Assembly: GCA_036259875.1 (NCBI GenBank)
Contig: DATAAZ010000079.1
Location: forward strand, 1 to 61,847
Reading direction: 5' to 3'
DNA: 61,847 nucleotides
Origin: DATAAZ01 sp036259875
GTDB lineage: Bacteria; Actinomycetota; Thermoleophilia; Gaiellales; Gaiellaceae
Of the stretch, positions 25,911 to 34,323 are shown piece after piece (the stretch's first letter is position 1; each line of letters begins with the position of its first letter). The position numbers and the translations under genes were made by a program. The notes under the pieces were generated by a model. It did no database searches, was not told the origin of the DNA, and saw only the letters and a list, made by a program, of their open reading frames with translations.

Positions 25911-28664
25911 ATGGCGATCTCGCCCGCGCCGCGGCCACGCACGGGGGTGACGGCCTTCGGCGCCGCCGACGTCGAGGCGGTCGACGCGCTCGCCGAGTCG
26001 GTCGGCGACCTTCTCGCCGGCGGGGCGGTCGAGGAGTCGCTGACGACGGTCGCTCGCGCCGCGGCGATCGCTTCCAGTGCCGAGCTCGCGCTCGTTCGGG
26101 TCGCGTCGCCGGATGGATCCGCGCTCGTCGCGCGGGCCGTCTGGAGCCCTTCGGAGGTCCTCACCGCCGAGCTGCAGGGCTCCCGGGTCGGCGTCGACGA
26201 CGTTCCCGCCGACGAGGTCGACTATGACCCCGAGGCGGACGGGGCGCTTCCGGCGGCGATCCGCCGCGCGAGCGCGCGGGCCGGCGCCGAGGTCGCGCGC
26301 GTCGTGCCGGTCAGAGACGGCGACGCGACGCTCGCGACGCTCGAGGTGTACCGAAGCGGACGTGCGTTCGCACCGCGCGAGCGCGCGCTCCTTCGGCTCG
26401 CGGCGGCGCACGCCTCGCTCGCGCTCGCGCTCGCCCGGACCGCGGTCGGCGCGCAGGGGGGCGCGGAGCGAGCGCGGGGCTCGCTCGAGGTTCTCGGCGA
26501 CGCGCTCGCCGCGGGATCGGACGAGGCGGAGCTCGCTGAGCACGTTGTCCGGCTCGCGGCGGAGGCGGCCGGCGCAACCGGGTGCCTACTCTGGCGCGTC
26601 GAGCCGGACACGCCCCCGGTGTTCCTCGCAGCACACGGGTTCGAGGGCGACCCTCCGGAGCTCGAGGCGGCCGCCGAGCGGGTGCGCCTCGCGATCGAGC
26701 AGCGCGACGAGCCCGCGGAGGCCGAGCCTCGCGCAGGGGTCGTCGTCGCGCTCGGGGAGCCGCCCGTGGGCGCGCTCGAGCTCGAGTTCGCGGAAGAATC
26801 GGCGGCCGCGGCGTTCGACCCCTCCGTGCTCTCGGTGTTCGCGGCCCGCGCCGCGGTGGGCCTCCGGCGGACGCGCCGCGCACAGCTCCTCACGTTCGCG
26901 CTCCGGCGCTCCCAGACGATCGTCGCCGTCGTCAGCCAGGCGATCGCACGCCTTTCGCTCTCCCACACCCTCGAGACCGCGGTCGACCGGATCTCCGAGC
27001 TCACGGCCAGCGCCCACGTCGCCATCTACCTACGAGACGACGGCGGGCGACTTGCGGCAGCGGCGTCGCGCGGGTTGCGCGGTTCGCACGCCGACCTCGC
27101 CGAGCGGTTGCTCGAGCTCGCGCTCGGGCCGTTCCGAAGCCGCGGCTTCCTCTTCATCGCGGACATGCGCCGTGACCCGCGTCTCGCGGGGCTCGAGGAT
27201 CAGCTGTCCGACACCGGCGTCCGGCGGGCGCTCGTCATCCCGCTCGTCGTGCACGACGAGGTAATCGGTGCGCTCGCGGTCTTCAAGCAGCGCCCGCGGC
27301 CGTACCGACCGGGGGAGGAGGGTTTGCTCCTCGCGCTCTCGAGCCAGCTCGCCGTCGCGGTCCAGAACGCCCGCCTCCACGAGCGGACGAAGGAGCTGGG
27401 CGGGGTCCTGGAGCAGACGCTTGCGTCGGAGCGCAAGGCGGCGCGCCAGCTCCGTGCGCTCTTCGAGATCTCGCACGCCTTCGCGCACAGCCTCTCGCTC
27501 GACGCGACCCTCGACGCCGTCGCCAAGACGATGGTCGACCTCTTCGCCGTCGACGCGGCGGCGATCCGCCTGCCCGACGAGCGCGGCGCCGCGCTCCTCC
27601 CGCGTGCGATCCACGTCGCCGACCCGGCGATGCACGCCGCCGCATCCGCGATCCTGTCGCCGCCGCAGCCGCGCGACGAGGGGCTCGTCGCGCGCGTCCT
27701 CGGCGGGCGCACACCGGTCTTCCTCGGCGGACGAACCGGCGAGGCGGATCCGTTCCTCGAGCCGTTCCTCGCGAAGGGCTCGACGGCCGCCGTCCTCCCG
27801 CTCGCGACGCCGGGCGAGGCGATCGGGACGCTGACGCTGCTCTCGCTCGACCCGGCGCGTCCGCTCGACGACGAGGTCCTCGAGACCGCGACGGCCGTCG
27901 CGACGCAGGCGGCGCTCGCGATCGACAATGCGCGTCTCTACCAGCAGCAGAAGGACTTCGCCGAGATGATGCAGCGGACGCTCCTGCCGCGCGAGCTCCC
28001 CGCAGTCGCCGGTCTCGACGTGGGACATGTGTACGAGTCGTCCGCGCGTGTCGACGTGGGGGGCGACGTCTACGACTTTCTTTCGCTCGACGACGGCCGT
28101 CTCGCGGTCGTCGTCGGTGACGTCGCGGGCAAGGGGATCCAGGCGGCGGCCGACATGGCGATGGCGAAGTTCGCGTTCCGCGCGCTCGCACGGAGCTACC
28201 CGGAGCCGCCAGACTTCCTCGCCCGCGTCAACGACGTCGTGATCGAGGAGATCGCGCTCGGCAAGTTCATAACGCTCTTCTACGCAGTCGTTGATCCTCG
28301 GACGGGCGGGTTCGCGTGCGCGAACGCGGGCCATCCCGCCGCACGCCTCGTACGCCCGGACGGGAAGGTCCTCGAGACGAGCGCGTCCGGGCTCGCACTG
28401 GGCATCGAGTCGAACCAGCGCTACGAGGCCGAGCGGACGAAGCTCGACCCCGGCTCGTCGCTCGTTCTCTTCACGGACGGCGTGATCGAGGCGCGCCGGA
28501 ACGGCAAGCTCTACGGCGAAGGCCGCCTCGATGCCTTCCTGCGCGACCACGCCGCGCTCCCAGCGCAGGCGCTGGCCGACGCACTCGTCGCGGACTGCCG
28601 GGCCTTCGGCGGGGGCGACATCGACGACGACTGCGCGGTCGTCGTGCTCCGAATGGCACCCTGA
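25911..28664 (+). CDS. Multi-GAF SpoIIE-type serine phosphatase
   Basis: The 917-residue protein carries four consecutive GAF-like domains (about residues 15-180, 190-325, 345-500 and 515-675), then a PP2C/SpoIIE phosphatase domain (683-917). Phosphatase metal sites are visible: VDVGGDVYDF, VVGDVAGKGIQAA, ANAGHPAARLV, FTDGVIEARR and DIDDDCAVVVL. GAF domains sense ligands or redox, so this is likely a stress-signalling phosphatase acting on an anti-sigma-factor antagonist; no such partner is in the window. ATG 25911 is preferred because a GATAAT box lies just upstream (possible leaderless mRNA); GTG 25881 is an alternative. Confidence 0.9.
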   Translation: MAISPAPRPRTGVTAFGAADVEAVDALAESVGDLLAGGAVEESLTTVARAAAIASSAELALVRVASPDGSALVARAVWSPSEVLTAELQGSRVGVDDVPADEVDYDPEADGALPAAIRRASARAGAEVARVVPVRDGDATLATLEVYRSGRAFAPRERALLRLAAAHASLALALARTAVGAQGGAERARGSLEVLGDALAAGSDEAELAEHVVRLAAEAAGATGCLLWRVEPDTPPVFLAAHGFEGDPPELEAAAERVRLAIEQRDEPAEAEPRAGVVVALGEPPVGALELEFAEESAAAAFDPSVLSVFAARAAVGLRRTRRAQLLTFALRRSQTIVAVVSQAIARLSLSHTLETAVDRISELTASAHVAIYLRDDGGRLAAAASRGLRGSHADLAERLLELALGPFRSRGFLFIADMRRDPRLAGLEDQLSDTGVRRALVIPLVVHDEVIGALAVFKQRPRPYRPGEEGLLLALSSQLAVAVQNARLHERTKELGGVLEQTLASERKAARQLRALFEISHAFAHSLSLDATLDAVAKTMVDLFAVDAAAIRLPDERGAALLPRAIHVADPAMHAAASAILSPPQPRDEGLVARVLGGRTPVFLGGRTGEADPFLEPFLAKGSTAAVLPLATPGEAIGTLTLLSLDPARPLDDEVLETATAVATQAALAIDNARLYQQQKDFAEMMQRTLLPRELPAVAGLDVGHVYESSARVDVGGDVYDFLSLDDGRLAVVVGDVAGKGIQAAADMAMAKFAFRALARSYPEPPDFLARVNDVVIEEIALGKFITLFYAVVDPRTGGFACANAGHPAARLVRPDGKVLETSASGLALGIESNQRYEAERTKLDPGSSLVLFTDGVIEARRNGKLYGEGRLDAFLRDHAALPAQALADALVADCRAFGGGDIDDDCAVVVLRMAP

Positions 28665-28669
28665 CCCTC

Positions 28670-30238
28670 GTGGGTGTGACCGGAGTCGCTGCGCGTGCCG
28701 ACGCCGACGCGCCGACGACGGTTGGGCGCGGCCGGCTCGGGGTCGTCGTGTTCGCGGGCGGGGCGGGAACGCTGGCGACCGAAATCGCAGCGTCGCGGCT
28801 GCTCGCGCCGTACTTCGGAAGCTCGACGATCGTCTGGGCGAACATCATCGGCCTGATCCTCGTCTACCTCTCGCTCGGCTACTGGCTGGGCGGGAAGCTC
28901 GCGGACCGGCGCCCGGACCCCCGCCTGCTCGGCGGAATCGTCGCCGCCGCCGCCCTCGTCATTGCCGCGACACCGTTCGTCGCGCGCCCGATCCTCGACC
29001 TCGCGCTGCGTGGTCTCGACGCCGTCGACGTCGGTGCTGTCGTCGGCTCCTTCTTCGCGGCGCTTGCGCTCTTCGCCGTACCGGTAACTCTGCTCGGGGC
29101 CGTCTCGCCCTTCGCGATCAGGCTTGCCCTCGCCGACGTCGCCGAAGCCGGGACCGTCGCGGGCCGCCTCTACGCCCTCTCGACCGTCGGGAGCATCGTC
29201 GGGACGTTCCTCTCGGCGATCGTGACGATCCCGCTGCTCGGCACACAGCGGACGATGATCGGCTCGGCGACCGTGCTCGTCCTCGCCGCGGCGCTCCTAC
29301 TCGGCGTGCGCTGGCAGCTTCTCACCGTCTGCGTCGGCGCGCTCCTCGTCGTCCCGGCCGGGACGATCAAGGCGACCGAAGGCCTCGTGTACGAGACGGA
29401 GTCGGCGTACCAGTACGTGCAGGTGCTCGAGCGCGGAGACGGCTCGCGCGCGCTCCGGCTGAACGAAGGCGTCGCCACGCACTCGCTCTGGTACCCCGAT
29501 TCGGTGCTCACGGGCGGCGTATGGGACACGTTCCTGCTCGTCCCGCCGCTGATCGACCGGCCCGTCGAGCGGATGCTCGTGATCGGGAACGCGGGGGGGA
29601 CCGTCGCGCGCGCGTACGGGCAGCTCTACCCCGACGTCGAGATCGACGGCGTGGAGATCGACCCCGACGTGAGCGAGGCGGGACGGCGCTACCTCGGCCT
29701 CCGGGACAACCCGAATCTCCGGGTGATCGACGCCGACGGGCGGCCGTACCTCGAGCTGACCGACCGGCGCTACGACGTCATCGTCGTCGACGCCTACCAC
29801 CAGCCGTACATTCCCTTCTACCTCGCCACCCGGGAGTTCTTCGCGCTCGCGCGCGAGCGGCTCGAGCCGGGCGGTGTGCTCGCGTTGAACGTGGCGACCG
29901 TGCCGGGCGACGAGCGCCTCTCGGAGGCGATCGGCACCACCGTCCTCGCCGCTTTCCCGCAGGCGTGGCGCTGGCGGCCGCTGCGCTTCAACGAGCTCCT
30001 GCTCGCCCTCGACCGGCCGGCCTCGCATGGCGAGCTCGTGGGACGCGTCGAGCGCGCTCCCGCCGCGGTGGCGCGGCTCGTCCCGCTCTTCCGTGACGGA
30101 CTGGCGGCTGTTCAGGCGGAGGGCGAGCCGCTCACGGACGACCGGGCTCCTGTCGAGTGGCTCACCGACCGCATGATCATCGACTACGTCGCGCGGGGCG
30201 GCGAGCTCGAGGAGGACTTCCTCCCGACCGCGCCCTGA
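28670..30238 (+). CDS. Membrane-anchored spermidine-synthase-like protein
   Basis: The 522-residue product has an N-terminal membrane part of about eight helices (FAGGAGTLATEIAASRLLAPYFG, then YWLGGKLADRRPD) and a C-terminal soluble part with a Rossmann fold (VERMLVIGNAGGTVARAYGQLYPDVEIDGVEIDPDVSEAGRRYLG, DVIVVDAYHQPYIPFYLAT). It follows the fused MFS/spermidine-synthase-like family found in many bacteria. The aminopropyl donor residues are partly kept (DAYHQPYIP), but the true substrate is unknown. The GTG at 28670 or 28676 is 5 to 11 bases after the SpoIIE stop, so they may be cotranscribed. Confidence 0.8.
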   Translation: MGVTGVAARADADAPTTVGRGRLGVVVFAGGAGTLATEIAASRLLAPYFGSSTIVWANIIGLILVYLSLGYWLGGKLADRRPDPRLLGGIVAAAALVIAATPFVARPILDLALRGLDAVDVGAVVGSFFAALALFAVPVTLLGAVSPFAIRLALADVAEAGTVAGRLYALSTVGSIVGTFLSAIVTIPLLGTQRTMIGSATVLVLAAALLLGVRWQLLTVCVGALLVVPAGTIKATEGLVYETESAYQYVQVLERGDGSRALRLNEGVATHSLWYPDSVLTGGVWDTFLLVPPLIDRPVERMLVIGNAGGTVARAYGQLYPDVEIDGVEIDPDVSEAGRRYLGLRDNPNLRVIDADGRPYLELTDRRYDVIVVDAYHQPYIPFYLATREFFALARERLEPGGVLALNVATVPGDERLSEAIGTTVLAAFPQAWRWRPLRFNELLLALDRPASHGELVGRVERAPAAVARLVPLFRDGLAAVQAEGEPLTDDRAPVEWLTDRMIIDYVARGGELEEDFLPTAP

Positions 30239-30317
30239 CAGGGCCGTCCGAGGCGCGCGCTCATCCCGCTTTCGACCTGACGGGAATCGATCGAGCGGCT
30301 CGGCCGTATACGATTCC

Positions 30318-31295
30318 GTGCGCTTGCGTCGTCTGGCATTCGTGCTCGTGCTCCTGGCGGCGCTCGTCGCCGCGCCGGCACGCGCGCAGACCCCGCCAGC
30401 GCCTCCCGCCTCGCCGGGCGGTCCGGTGCGAATCGCCGCCGGGGTCGTCGTCGGCGTCACCATCGTCGGCGGGATGACGGAGGCAGAGGCGCGGGAGGCG
30501 ATTCAGGCTGCGTTCGACCAGCCGCTTCGCTTCACGTTCAAGCGGCGCGCGTGGCGGATCTTCCCCGCCGCGCTCGGGTCGTACCCGCGCCTGAACGACG
30601 CGATGGACGCGGCAATCGCCGCGCGTCCCGGGCAGCGGATCCCGCTCGACGTAAAGCTCCACCTCGGCAACATCAACCGCTACACGGCGCACCTCGACCG
30701 AGTCTTCAGCCGCCGACCGCGCGACTCCCGCGTGCTCCTCCGAAACCTTCGCCCCTACGTCACGAAGCCGCGCGTCGGCTTCCTCGTCCGAAGGACGGCC
30801 ATGGCGAACGCGATCATCCGCGCGCTCACCCGTCACGAGCGAGACGTAATCCCGCTGAACGTCGCGGTCCTTCGCCCGCGCCTCACCCGGGCGAGCTTCG
30901 GGTCGATCATCGTCATCCGGCGCGAGTCGATGCGGCTCTACCTCTACCGGAACGTGCGCTTTGTGCGCCGGTTTGCGATCGCGGTCGGAATGCCCGCGTA
31001 CCCGACGCCGCTCGGCCGCTGGTCGGTCGTCATGATGGAGCGCCACCCGACGTGGAATCCGCCGAACAGCCCTTGGGCGGCGGGCCTCGGGCCGGTCCCG
31101 CCCGGCCCGGCGAACCCGCTCGGGACGCGCTGGATCGGGCTCTCCGCCGCCGGGATCGGGATTCACGGCACGCCGCAGCCGTGGACGGTCGGGACGCGCG
31201 CCTCGCACGGCTGCATCCGCATGTACATGCGCGAGGTCGAGTGGCTTTTCGACCGCGTGCGGATCGGCACGCCCGTTTTCATCGTCCGCGCGTAG
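30318..31295 (+). CDS. L,D-transpeptidase (YkuD domain), secreted
   Basis: The 325-residue protein has a signal peptide (residues 1-23, ending APARAQ), a region like the PG-binding domain seen before YkuD domains (GGMTEAEAREAIQ, LNDAMDAAIAARPGQRIPLDV) and a catalytic YkuD domain. The active site is HGTPQPWTVGTRASHGCIRM with catalytic Cys299 and its SHGC motif. It forms 3-3 crosslinks in peptidoglycan outside the membrane or attaches proteins to it. Start is GTG 30318; the family normally has a cleaved or anchored N-terminus. Confidence 0.9.
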   Translation: MRLRRLAFVLVLLAALVAAPARAQTPPAPPASPGGPVRIAAGVVVGVTIVGGMTEAEAREAIQAAFDQPLRFTFKRRAWRIFPAALGSYPRLNDAMDAAIAARPGQRIPLDVKLHLGNINRYTAHLDRVFSRRPRDSRVLLRNLRPYVTKPRVGFLVRRTAMANAIIRALTRHERDVIPLNVAVLRPRLTRASFGSIIVIRRESMRLYLYRNVRFVRRFAIAVGMPAYPTPLGRWSVVMMERHPTWNPPNSPWAAGLGPVPPGPANPLGTRWIGLSAAGIGIHGTPQPWTVGTRASHGCIRMYMREVEWLFDRVRIGTPVFIVRA

Positions 31296-31331
31296 GGTCC
31301 TCGGCTCGCAACTAGACTCGCCTGCAGGGGA

Positions 31332-31892
31332 ATGTCCTGGCGGGTCGTCTCGAGGTTCGCGCTGCAAGGGGTCGCCGTGGCGCTCGTCGCGTCTCTCGTC
31401 GGCCTGCTCGTCTGGCAGATGACGACGAAGGACGCAGGCGCAGGGCTCGTCGGTGCCGTCGAGGACGGCGAGAAGCCCGCGGCGCCGCCGCTCGATTTGC
31501 CCGCGCTCGATGGGGACGAGAGGATCTCGCTCGCCGCGTACCGCGGGAAGGCGGTCGTCCTCAACTTCTGGGCCTCGTGGTGCGAGCCTTGTAAGCGCGA
31601 GGCGCCGATGCTCGAGCAGGCGTGGCGGCGATACCGCGCGCGCGGTCTCGTCGTGCTCGGCGTCGACGCGCAGGACTTCGAACGCGACGCGCGCCGCTTC
31701 GTCGAGCGGTACGGGCTCACGTACCCGATCGCGTACGACGGCCCCGGCGAGTCGCTCCCGCGCTACGGGCTCAGCGGCTTTCCCGAGACCTGGTGGGTCG
31801 ACCGGCGGGGGCGCCTCGTCGCCTACTCGCGGGGCGAGTTCACCCGCGCGGAGCTCCAACGGAACATCGAGCGCGCCCTGGAGAGCGCGTGA
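31332..31892 (+). CDS. Thioredoxin-like TlpA/ResA-family thiol-disulfide oxidoreductase
   Basis: The 186-residue protein has one N-terminal membrane helix (about residues 10-29) and a thioredoxin fold on the outside. The active site WCEPC has Cys84 and Cys87, in VVLNFWASWCEPCKREAPMLEQ, followed by GFPETWWVD with the cis-proline. It reduces disulfides of apocytochrome c or other exported proteins. Its stop overlaps the ccmH-like start by 4 bases (GTGA), which confirms a maturation operon. AGGGGA lies close to ATG 31332. Confidence 0.9.
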   Translation: MSWRVVSRFALQGVAVALVASLVGLLVWQMTTKDAGAGLVGAVEDGEKPAAPPLDLPALDGDERISLAAYRGKAVVLNFWASWCEPCKREAPMLEQAWRRYRARGLVVLGVDAQDFERDARRFVERYGLTYPIAYDGPGESLPRYGLSGFPETWWVDRRGRLVAYSRGEFTRAELQRNIERALESA

Positions 31893-32341
31893 TCCGCACG
31901 CTCGCCGTCCTCGCCGGCGCGCTCGTGCTCGCCGCGCCCGCCGCCGCGCAAGACTGCGCCACGCTCGCCGATCTCGAGGACGAGCTCATCTGCCCGACCT
32001 GCAACACGACCCTCGAGCTCTCGCGCTCGCCGGTCGCCGAACGCATGCGGGATTACATACGGGAACGCACTGCCACGTGCGCGACGAAGCAGGCGATCAA
32101 GGCAGAGCTCGTCGCCCAGTTCGGTGAGGAGGTCCTCGCCGCTCCTCCGAAGAGCGGGTTCAACTGGCTCGCGTGGGTCCTGCCGCTGGCCGGCCTCGCG
32201 GTTGCAGGGGTGGTCGTGACGGTCCTGGCGCGCCGCTGGCTCCGTGAGCGAGCGGCCGCCGCTCCGGTCGTCCACTCGGCCCGCGTCGATCCGGAGCTCG
32301 AGCGTCGCGTCGACGACGAGCTGGCGCGGTTCGACGCGTAG
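31889..32341 (+). CDS. ccmH: Cytochrome c maturation protein CcmH/NrfF/CycL family
   Basis: The 150-residue protein has a signal peptide, the thiol motif LICPTC (Cys35, Cys38) followed by a helical bundle, a second membrane helix (about residues 94-114) and a basic tail. It keeps apocytochrome c reduced and feeds the haem lyase. It starts at GTG 31889, overlapping the TlpA-like stop. The set TlpA, CcmH and CcdA supplies the reducing side of cytochrome c biogenesis; CcmF and the haem-handling genes are not in this window. Confidence 0.9.
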   Translation: MIRTLAVLAGALVLAAPAAAQDCATLADLEDELICPTCNTTLELSRSPVAERMRDYIRERTATCATKQAIKAELVAQFGEEVLAAPPKSGFNWLAWVLPLAGLAVAGVVVTVLARRWLRERAAAAPVVHSARVDPELERRVDDELARFDA

Positions 32342-32356
32342 ACTCGGAGGAACGCC

Positions 32357-32497
32357 ATGTGGACCGGCGGCGGTTGGGATTGGGTGATCGCGGGCGCGCT
32401 CTACGCGGGCGGGTTCGGCCTCTTCCAGCTCGCGAGCATTCCGCGCGCGAAGTGCATGGGGCGCCGCGTCGGATCCTCGCCGTCCGCTCCGGACTGA
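32357..32497 (+). CDS. Very small membrane protein in the cytochrome c maturation cluster
   Basis: ATG 32357 has a strong GGAGG site and opens a 46-residue frame to TGA 32495-32497. It reads Trp-Thr-Gly-Gly-Gly-Trp-Asp-Trp, one hydrophobic helix (about residues 9-26) and a polar tail. It resembles no known family but is placed like the small CcmD-type helpers in other maturation operons; that analogy is not proven. Confidence 0.6.
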   Translation: MWTGGGWDWVIAGALYAGGFGLFQLASIPRAKCMGRRVGSSPSAPD

Positions 32498-32511
32498 GAG
32501 CGGTCGTCGAG

Positions 32512-32622
32512 ATGCTCCGGCGCGTCGAGCCGTCGTTCCAGCGTGTCGACCGGTCGTTGCAGACGGACGTGCGGGCAAAGCCCGCCCGTCCTGACGGCCG
32601 GCGCCGCCAAGTCGGCGCCTAA
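32512..32622 (+). other. Tiny ORF with two hairpins, upstream of ccdA
   Basis: ATG 32512 gives a 36-residue basic peptide ending at TAA 32620-32622, which directly abuts the GTG of ccdA. The same DNA forms two hairpins: GGACG-T-GCGGGC with GCCCGC-C-CGTCC around AAA (32565-32591) and GGCGCCG with CGGCGCC (32600-32619). No ribosome-binding site is seen before ccdA, so the arrangement could be an attenuation or coupling leader. Coding status is uncertain. Confidence 0.4.
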
Positions 32623-33327
32623 GTGGCCGCGCAGCTCGCCCTTGCCTTCACGGCCGGGGTTCTCTCGTTCGCGACGCCGTGCGTCCTGCCGCTCGTGCCC
32701 GGCTACCTCTCCGCCGTCTCCGGAACGGCACCGGGTGCGGGGGGCCGCCGCGTCGTCGTGGCGAGCCTGCCCTTCGTCGGAGGGTTCACGCTCGTGTTCG
32801 TCGTGCTCGGTGCGGCGGCCGCGGTCGCCGGCGGACTGCTCGACGAGAACCGCCGCCTCGTTCTCCAGGTCGCCGGCCTGATCGTCGTCGTGCTCGGCCT
32901 CGCTTTCATGGGCCTCCTCCCGGTGCCGTTCCTCCAACGGCTTGCCGCTCCCGGTCTCGTCGAGGGAGCCCGCCGCCGCGGCTCGAGCGCCCTCCTCGGC
33001 GCCGCCTTCGCCGTGTGCGCGGCGCCGTGCGTCGGGCCCGTGCTCGCGACGATCCTCGCGCTCGCGAGCGACACGGGCACGGTCGCCCGCGGGTCGGTTC
33101 TCCTCTTCGTCTACGCGCTCGGGCTCGCGCTTCCGTTCCTCCTCGTCGGCGTCGGCTTCGCGCGGACGATGAACGCCTTTCGCTGGCTACGCGACCGGTA
33201 CGACGTCGTGCGGATCGTGAGCGGCGCGATCCTCGTCGCGGTGGGCCTGCTCCTGTTCTTCGACCGCTTCTGGTGGCTGAACGTCGCGTTCAACCGCGCT
33301 CTCGAGCTCGTCGGAGTCGGGGACTAG
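32623..33327 (+). CDS. ccdA: CcdA/DsbD-family membrane thiol reductase
   Basis: The 234-residue product has six hydrophobic segments. TPCVLPLVPGYLSAVSG holds the first cysteine and CAAPCVGPVLATILA the second pair of the two-cysteine membrane relay. It carries reducing power from cytosolic thioredoxin across the membrane to TlpA-like and CcmH-like partners encoded upstream. It starts at GTG 32623 directly after the preceding small frame. Its last 38 bases overlap the convergent DUF309 gene. Confidence 0.9.
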   Translation: MAAQLALAFTAGVLSFATPCVLPLVPGYLSAVSGTAPGAGGRRVVVASLPFVGGFTLVFVVLGAAAAVAGGLLDENRRLVLQVAGLIVVVLGLAFMGLLPVPFLQRLAAPGLVEGARRRGSSALLGAAFAVCAAPCVGPVLATILALASDTGTVARGSVLLFVYALGLALPFLLVGVGFARTMNAFRWLRDRYDVVRIVSGAILVAVGLLLFFDRFWWLNVAFNRALELVGVGD

Positions 33328-33643
33328 GGAGATCGGGGAACCGGCCGCGCGCGGCCTCGACGTCGGCGAGGAGGGCGGCGACGTCCAACCCGCGATAGTT
33401 CGGAACGTACGGCGCGAGGCGCCGAGCGGCCTTCGCAAGCTGGCTCTCGCAGGCGCGGGAGCGGCCGGTAACGCGAGCGTGATACCAGGCGACGGCCACG
33501 TGGACGAGCCCCTGAAAGAAGTCGCGCTCGCGCGGCTCAGCCGCTCTCCAGGCGTCCTCCAGCGCCTCGTGCGCGGCGAAGTACTCGCCCCGGCGGACGA
33601 GCTGGAGGCCGCGTTCGTACGCCCCCTCGACGCCCTCCGCCAC
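33290..33643 (-). CDS. DUF309 family protein
   Basis: The 117-residue product is all-helical with EYFAAHEALEDAWR, then RDFFQGLVHVAVAWYHA, the DUF309 motif in which His and Glu residues from several helices face each other. No activity is known. It starts at GTG 33643 and is convergent with ccdA, sharing 38 bases at the 3' end. Its upstream region is shared with the divergent pseudo-receiver gene. Confidence 0.85.
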   Translation of the reverse strand: MAEGVEGAYERGLQLVRRGEYFAAHEALEDAWRAAEPRERDFFQGLVHVAVAWYHARVTGRSRACESQLAKAARRLAPYVPNYRGLDVAALLADVEAARGRFPDLPSPRLRRARERG

Positions 33644-33669
33644 GCGGGCGATGGTACGCTCACGGGGCC

Positions 33670-33978
33670 GTGGCCACGATCCTGCTGGCTGGGGTCGATC
33701 TCTACTTCCGGGGGAAGCTCGATGCCTTGCTCGGCTCCGAGCACCGGCTCGTAACCACCGACAGCGCCGACCTGCCCGATCTCGTGATCGTGGACATCGC
33801 GCGCGTCGATCCCGACGAGGCGGCCGAGGAGTACCCCGAGATCCCGATCCTCGGCTTCACGAACCACACCGACACGGCGGGGCTTCGCGCGGCGCAGGCG
33901 GCGGGGTTCGACCGCGTCGTCGTCCGCTCGGCGCTCGCCGAGCGCGCACCCGAGATCGTCGACGAGCTCGTCGGATAG
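33670..33978 (+). CDS. Degenerate receiver-like (pseudo-receiver) protein
   Basis: The 102-residue protein has the receiver fold in outline: ILLAGVDLYFRGKLDALLG, LVIVDIARVD with a possible acceptor Asp, ILGFTNHTDTAGLRAAQAAGFDRVVVRSAL. The paired acidic residues after the first strand are missing and the C-terminal Lys is Arg, so phosphorylation-driven switching is doubtful. It is divergent from DUF309 and followed after 10 bases by the ferredoxin gene. Pseudo-receivers often mediate protein interactions. Confidence 0.65.
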   Translation: MATILLAGVDLYFRGKLDALLGSEHRLVTTDSADLPDLVIVDIARVDPDEAAEEYPEIPILGFTNHTDTAGLRAAQAAGFDRVVVRSALAERAPEIVDELVG

Positions 33979-33988
33979 TCTCGGGCGC

Positions 33989-34300
33989 GTGACGTACATC
34001 ATCGCGGAGCCGTGCATCGACATCAAAGACCGCTCCTGCGTCGACGTCTGCCCGGTCGACTGCATCCACGAGGCCGACCGCATGCTCGTCATCGACCCGG
34101 AGGAGTGCATTGATTGCGGAGCATGCGAACCGGAGTGCCCGGTCGAGGCGATCTTCCCCGAGGACGCGCTCCCCGAGAAGTGGGACCCCTTCGTCAAGAT
34201 CAACTACGCCTACGGCGACGGCATGGACGTCGTGAACCAGCTCGTCGAGGAGTACGCGACCGAGCACAACGTCCAGAACCCACCGCTCGACGAGCGGTAG
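33989..34300 (+). CDS. fdxA: 7Fe ferredoxin (3Fe-4S/4Fe-4S)
   Basis: The 103-residue protein has eight cysteines at positions 9, 17, 21, 25, 40, 43, 46 and 50. The C-x7-C-x3-C-x3-C and C-x2-C-x2-C-x3-C spacings are those of FdxA-type seven-iron ferredoxins. A long C-terminal extension with YAYGDGMDVVNQL is typical of the actinobacterial form. It transfers electrons at low potential in the cytoplasm. The start is GTG 33989. Confidence 0.93.
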   Translation: MTYIIAEPCIDIKDRSCVDVCPVDCIHEADRMLVIDPEECIDCGACEPECPVEAIFPEDALPEKWDPFVKINYAYGDGMDVVNQLVEEYATEHNVQNPPLDER

Positions 34301-34323
34301 ACGCGCGGGGACGCGGCCCGCGC

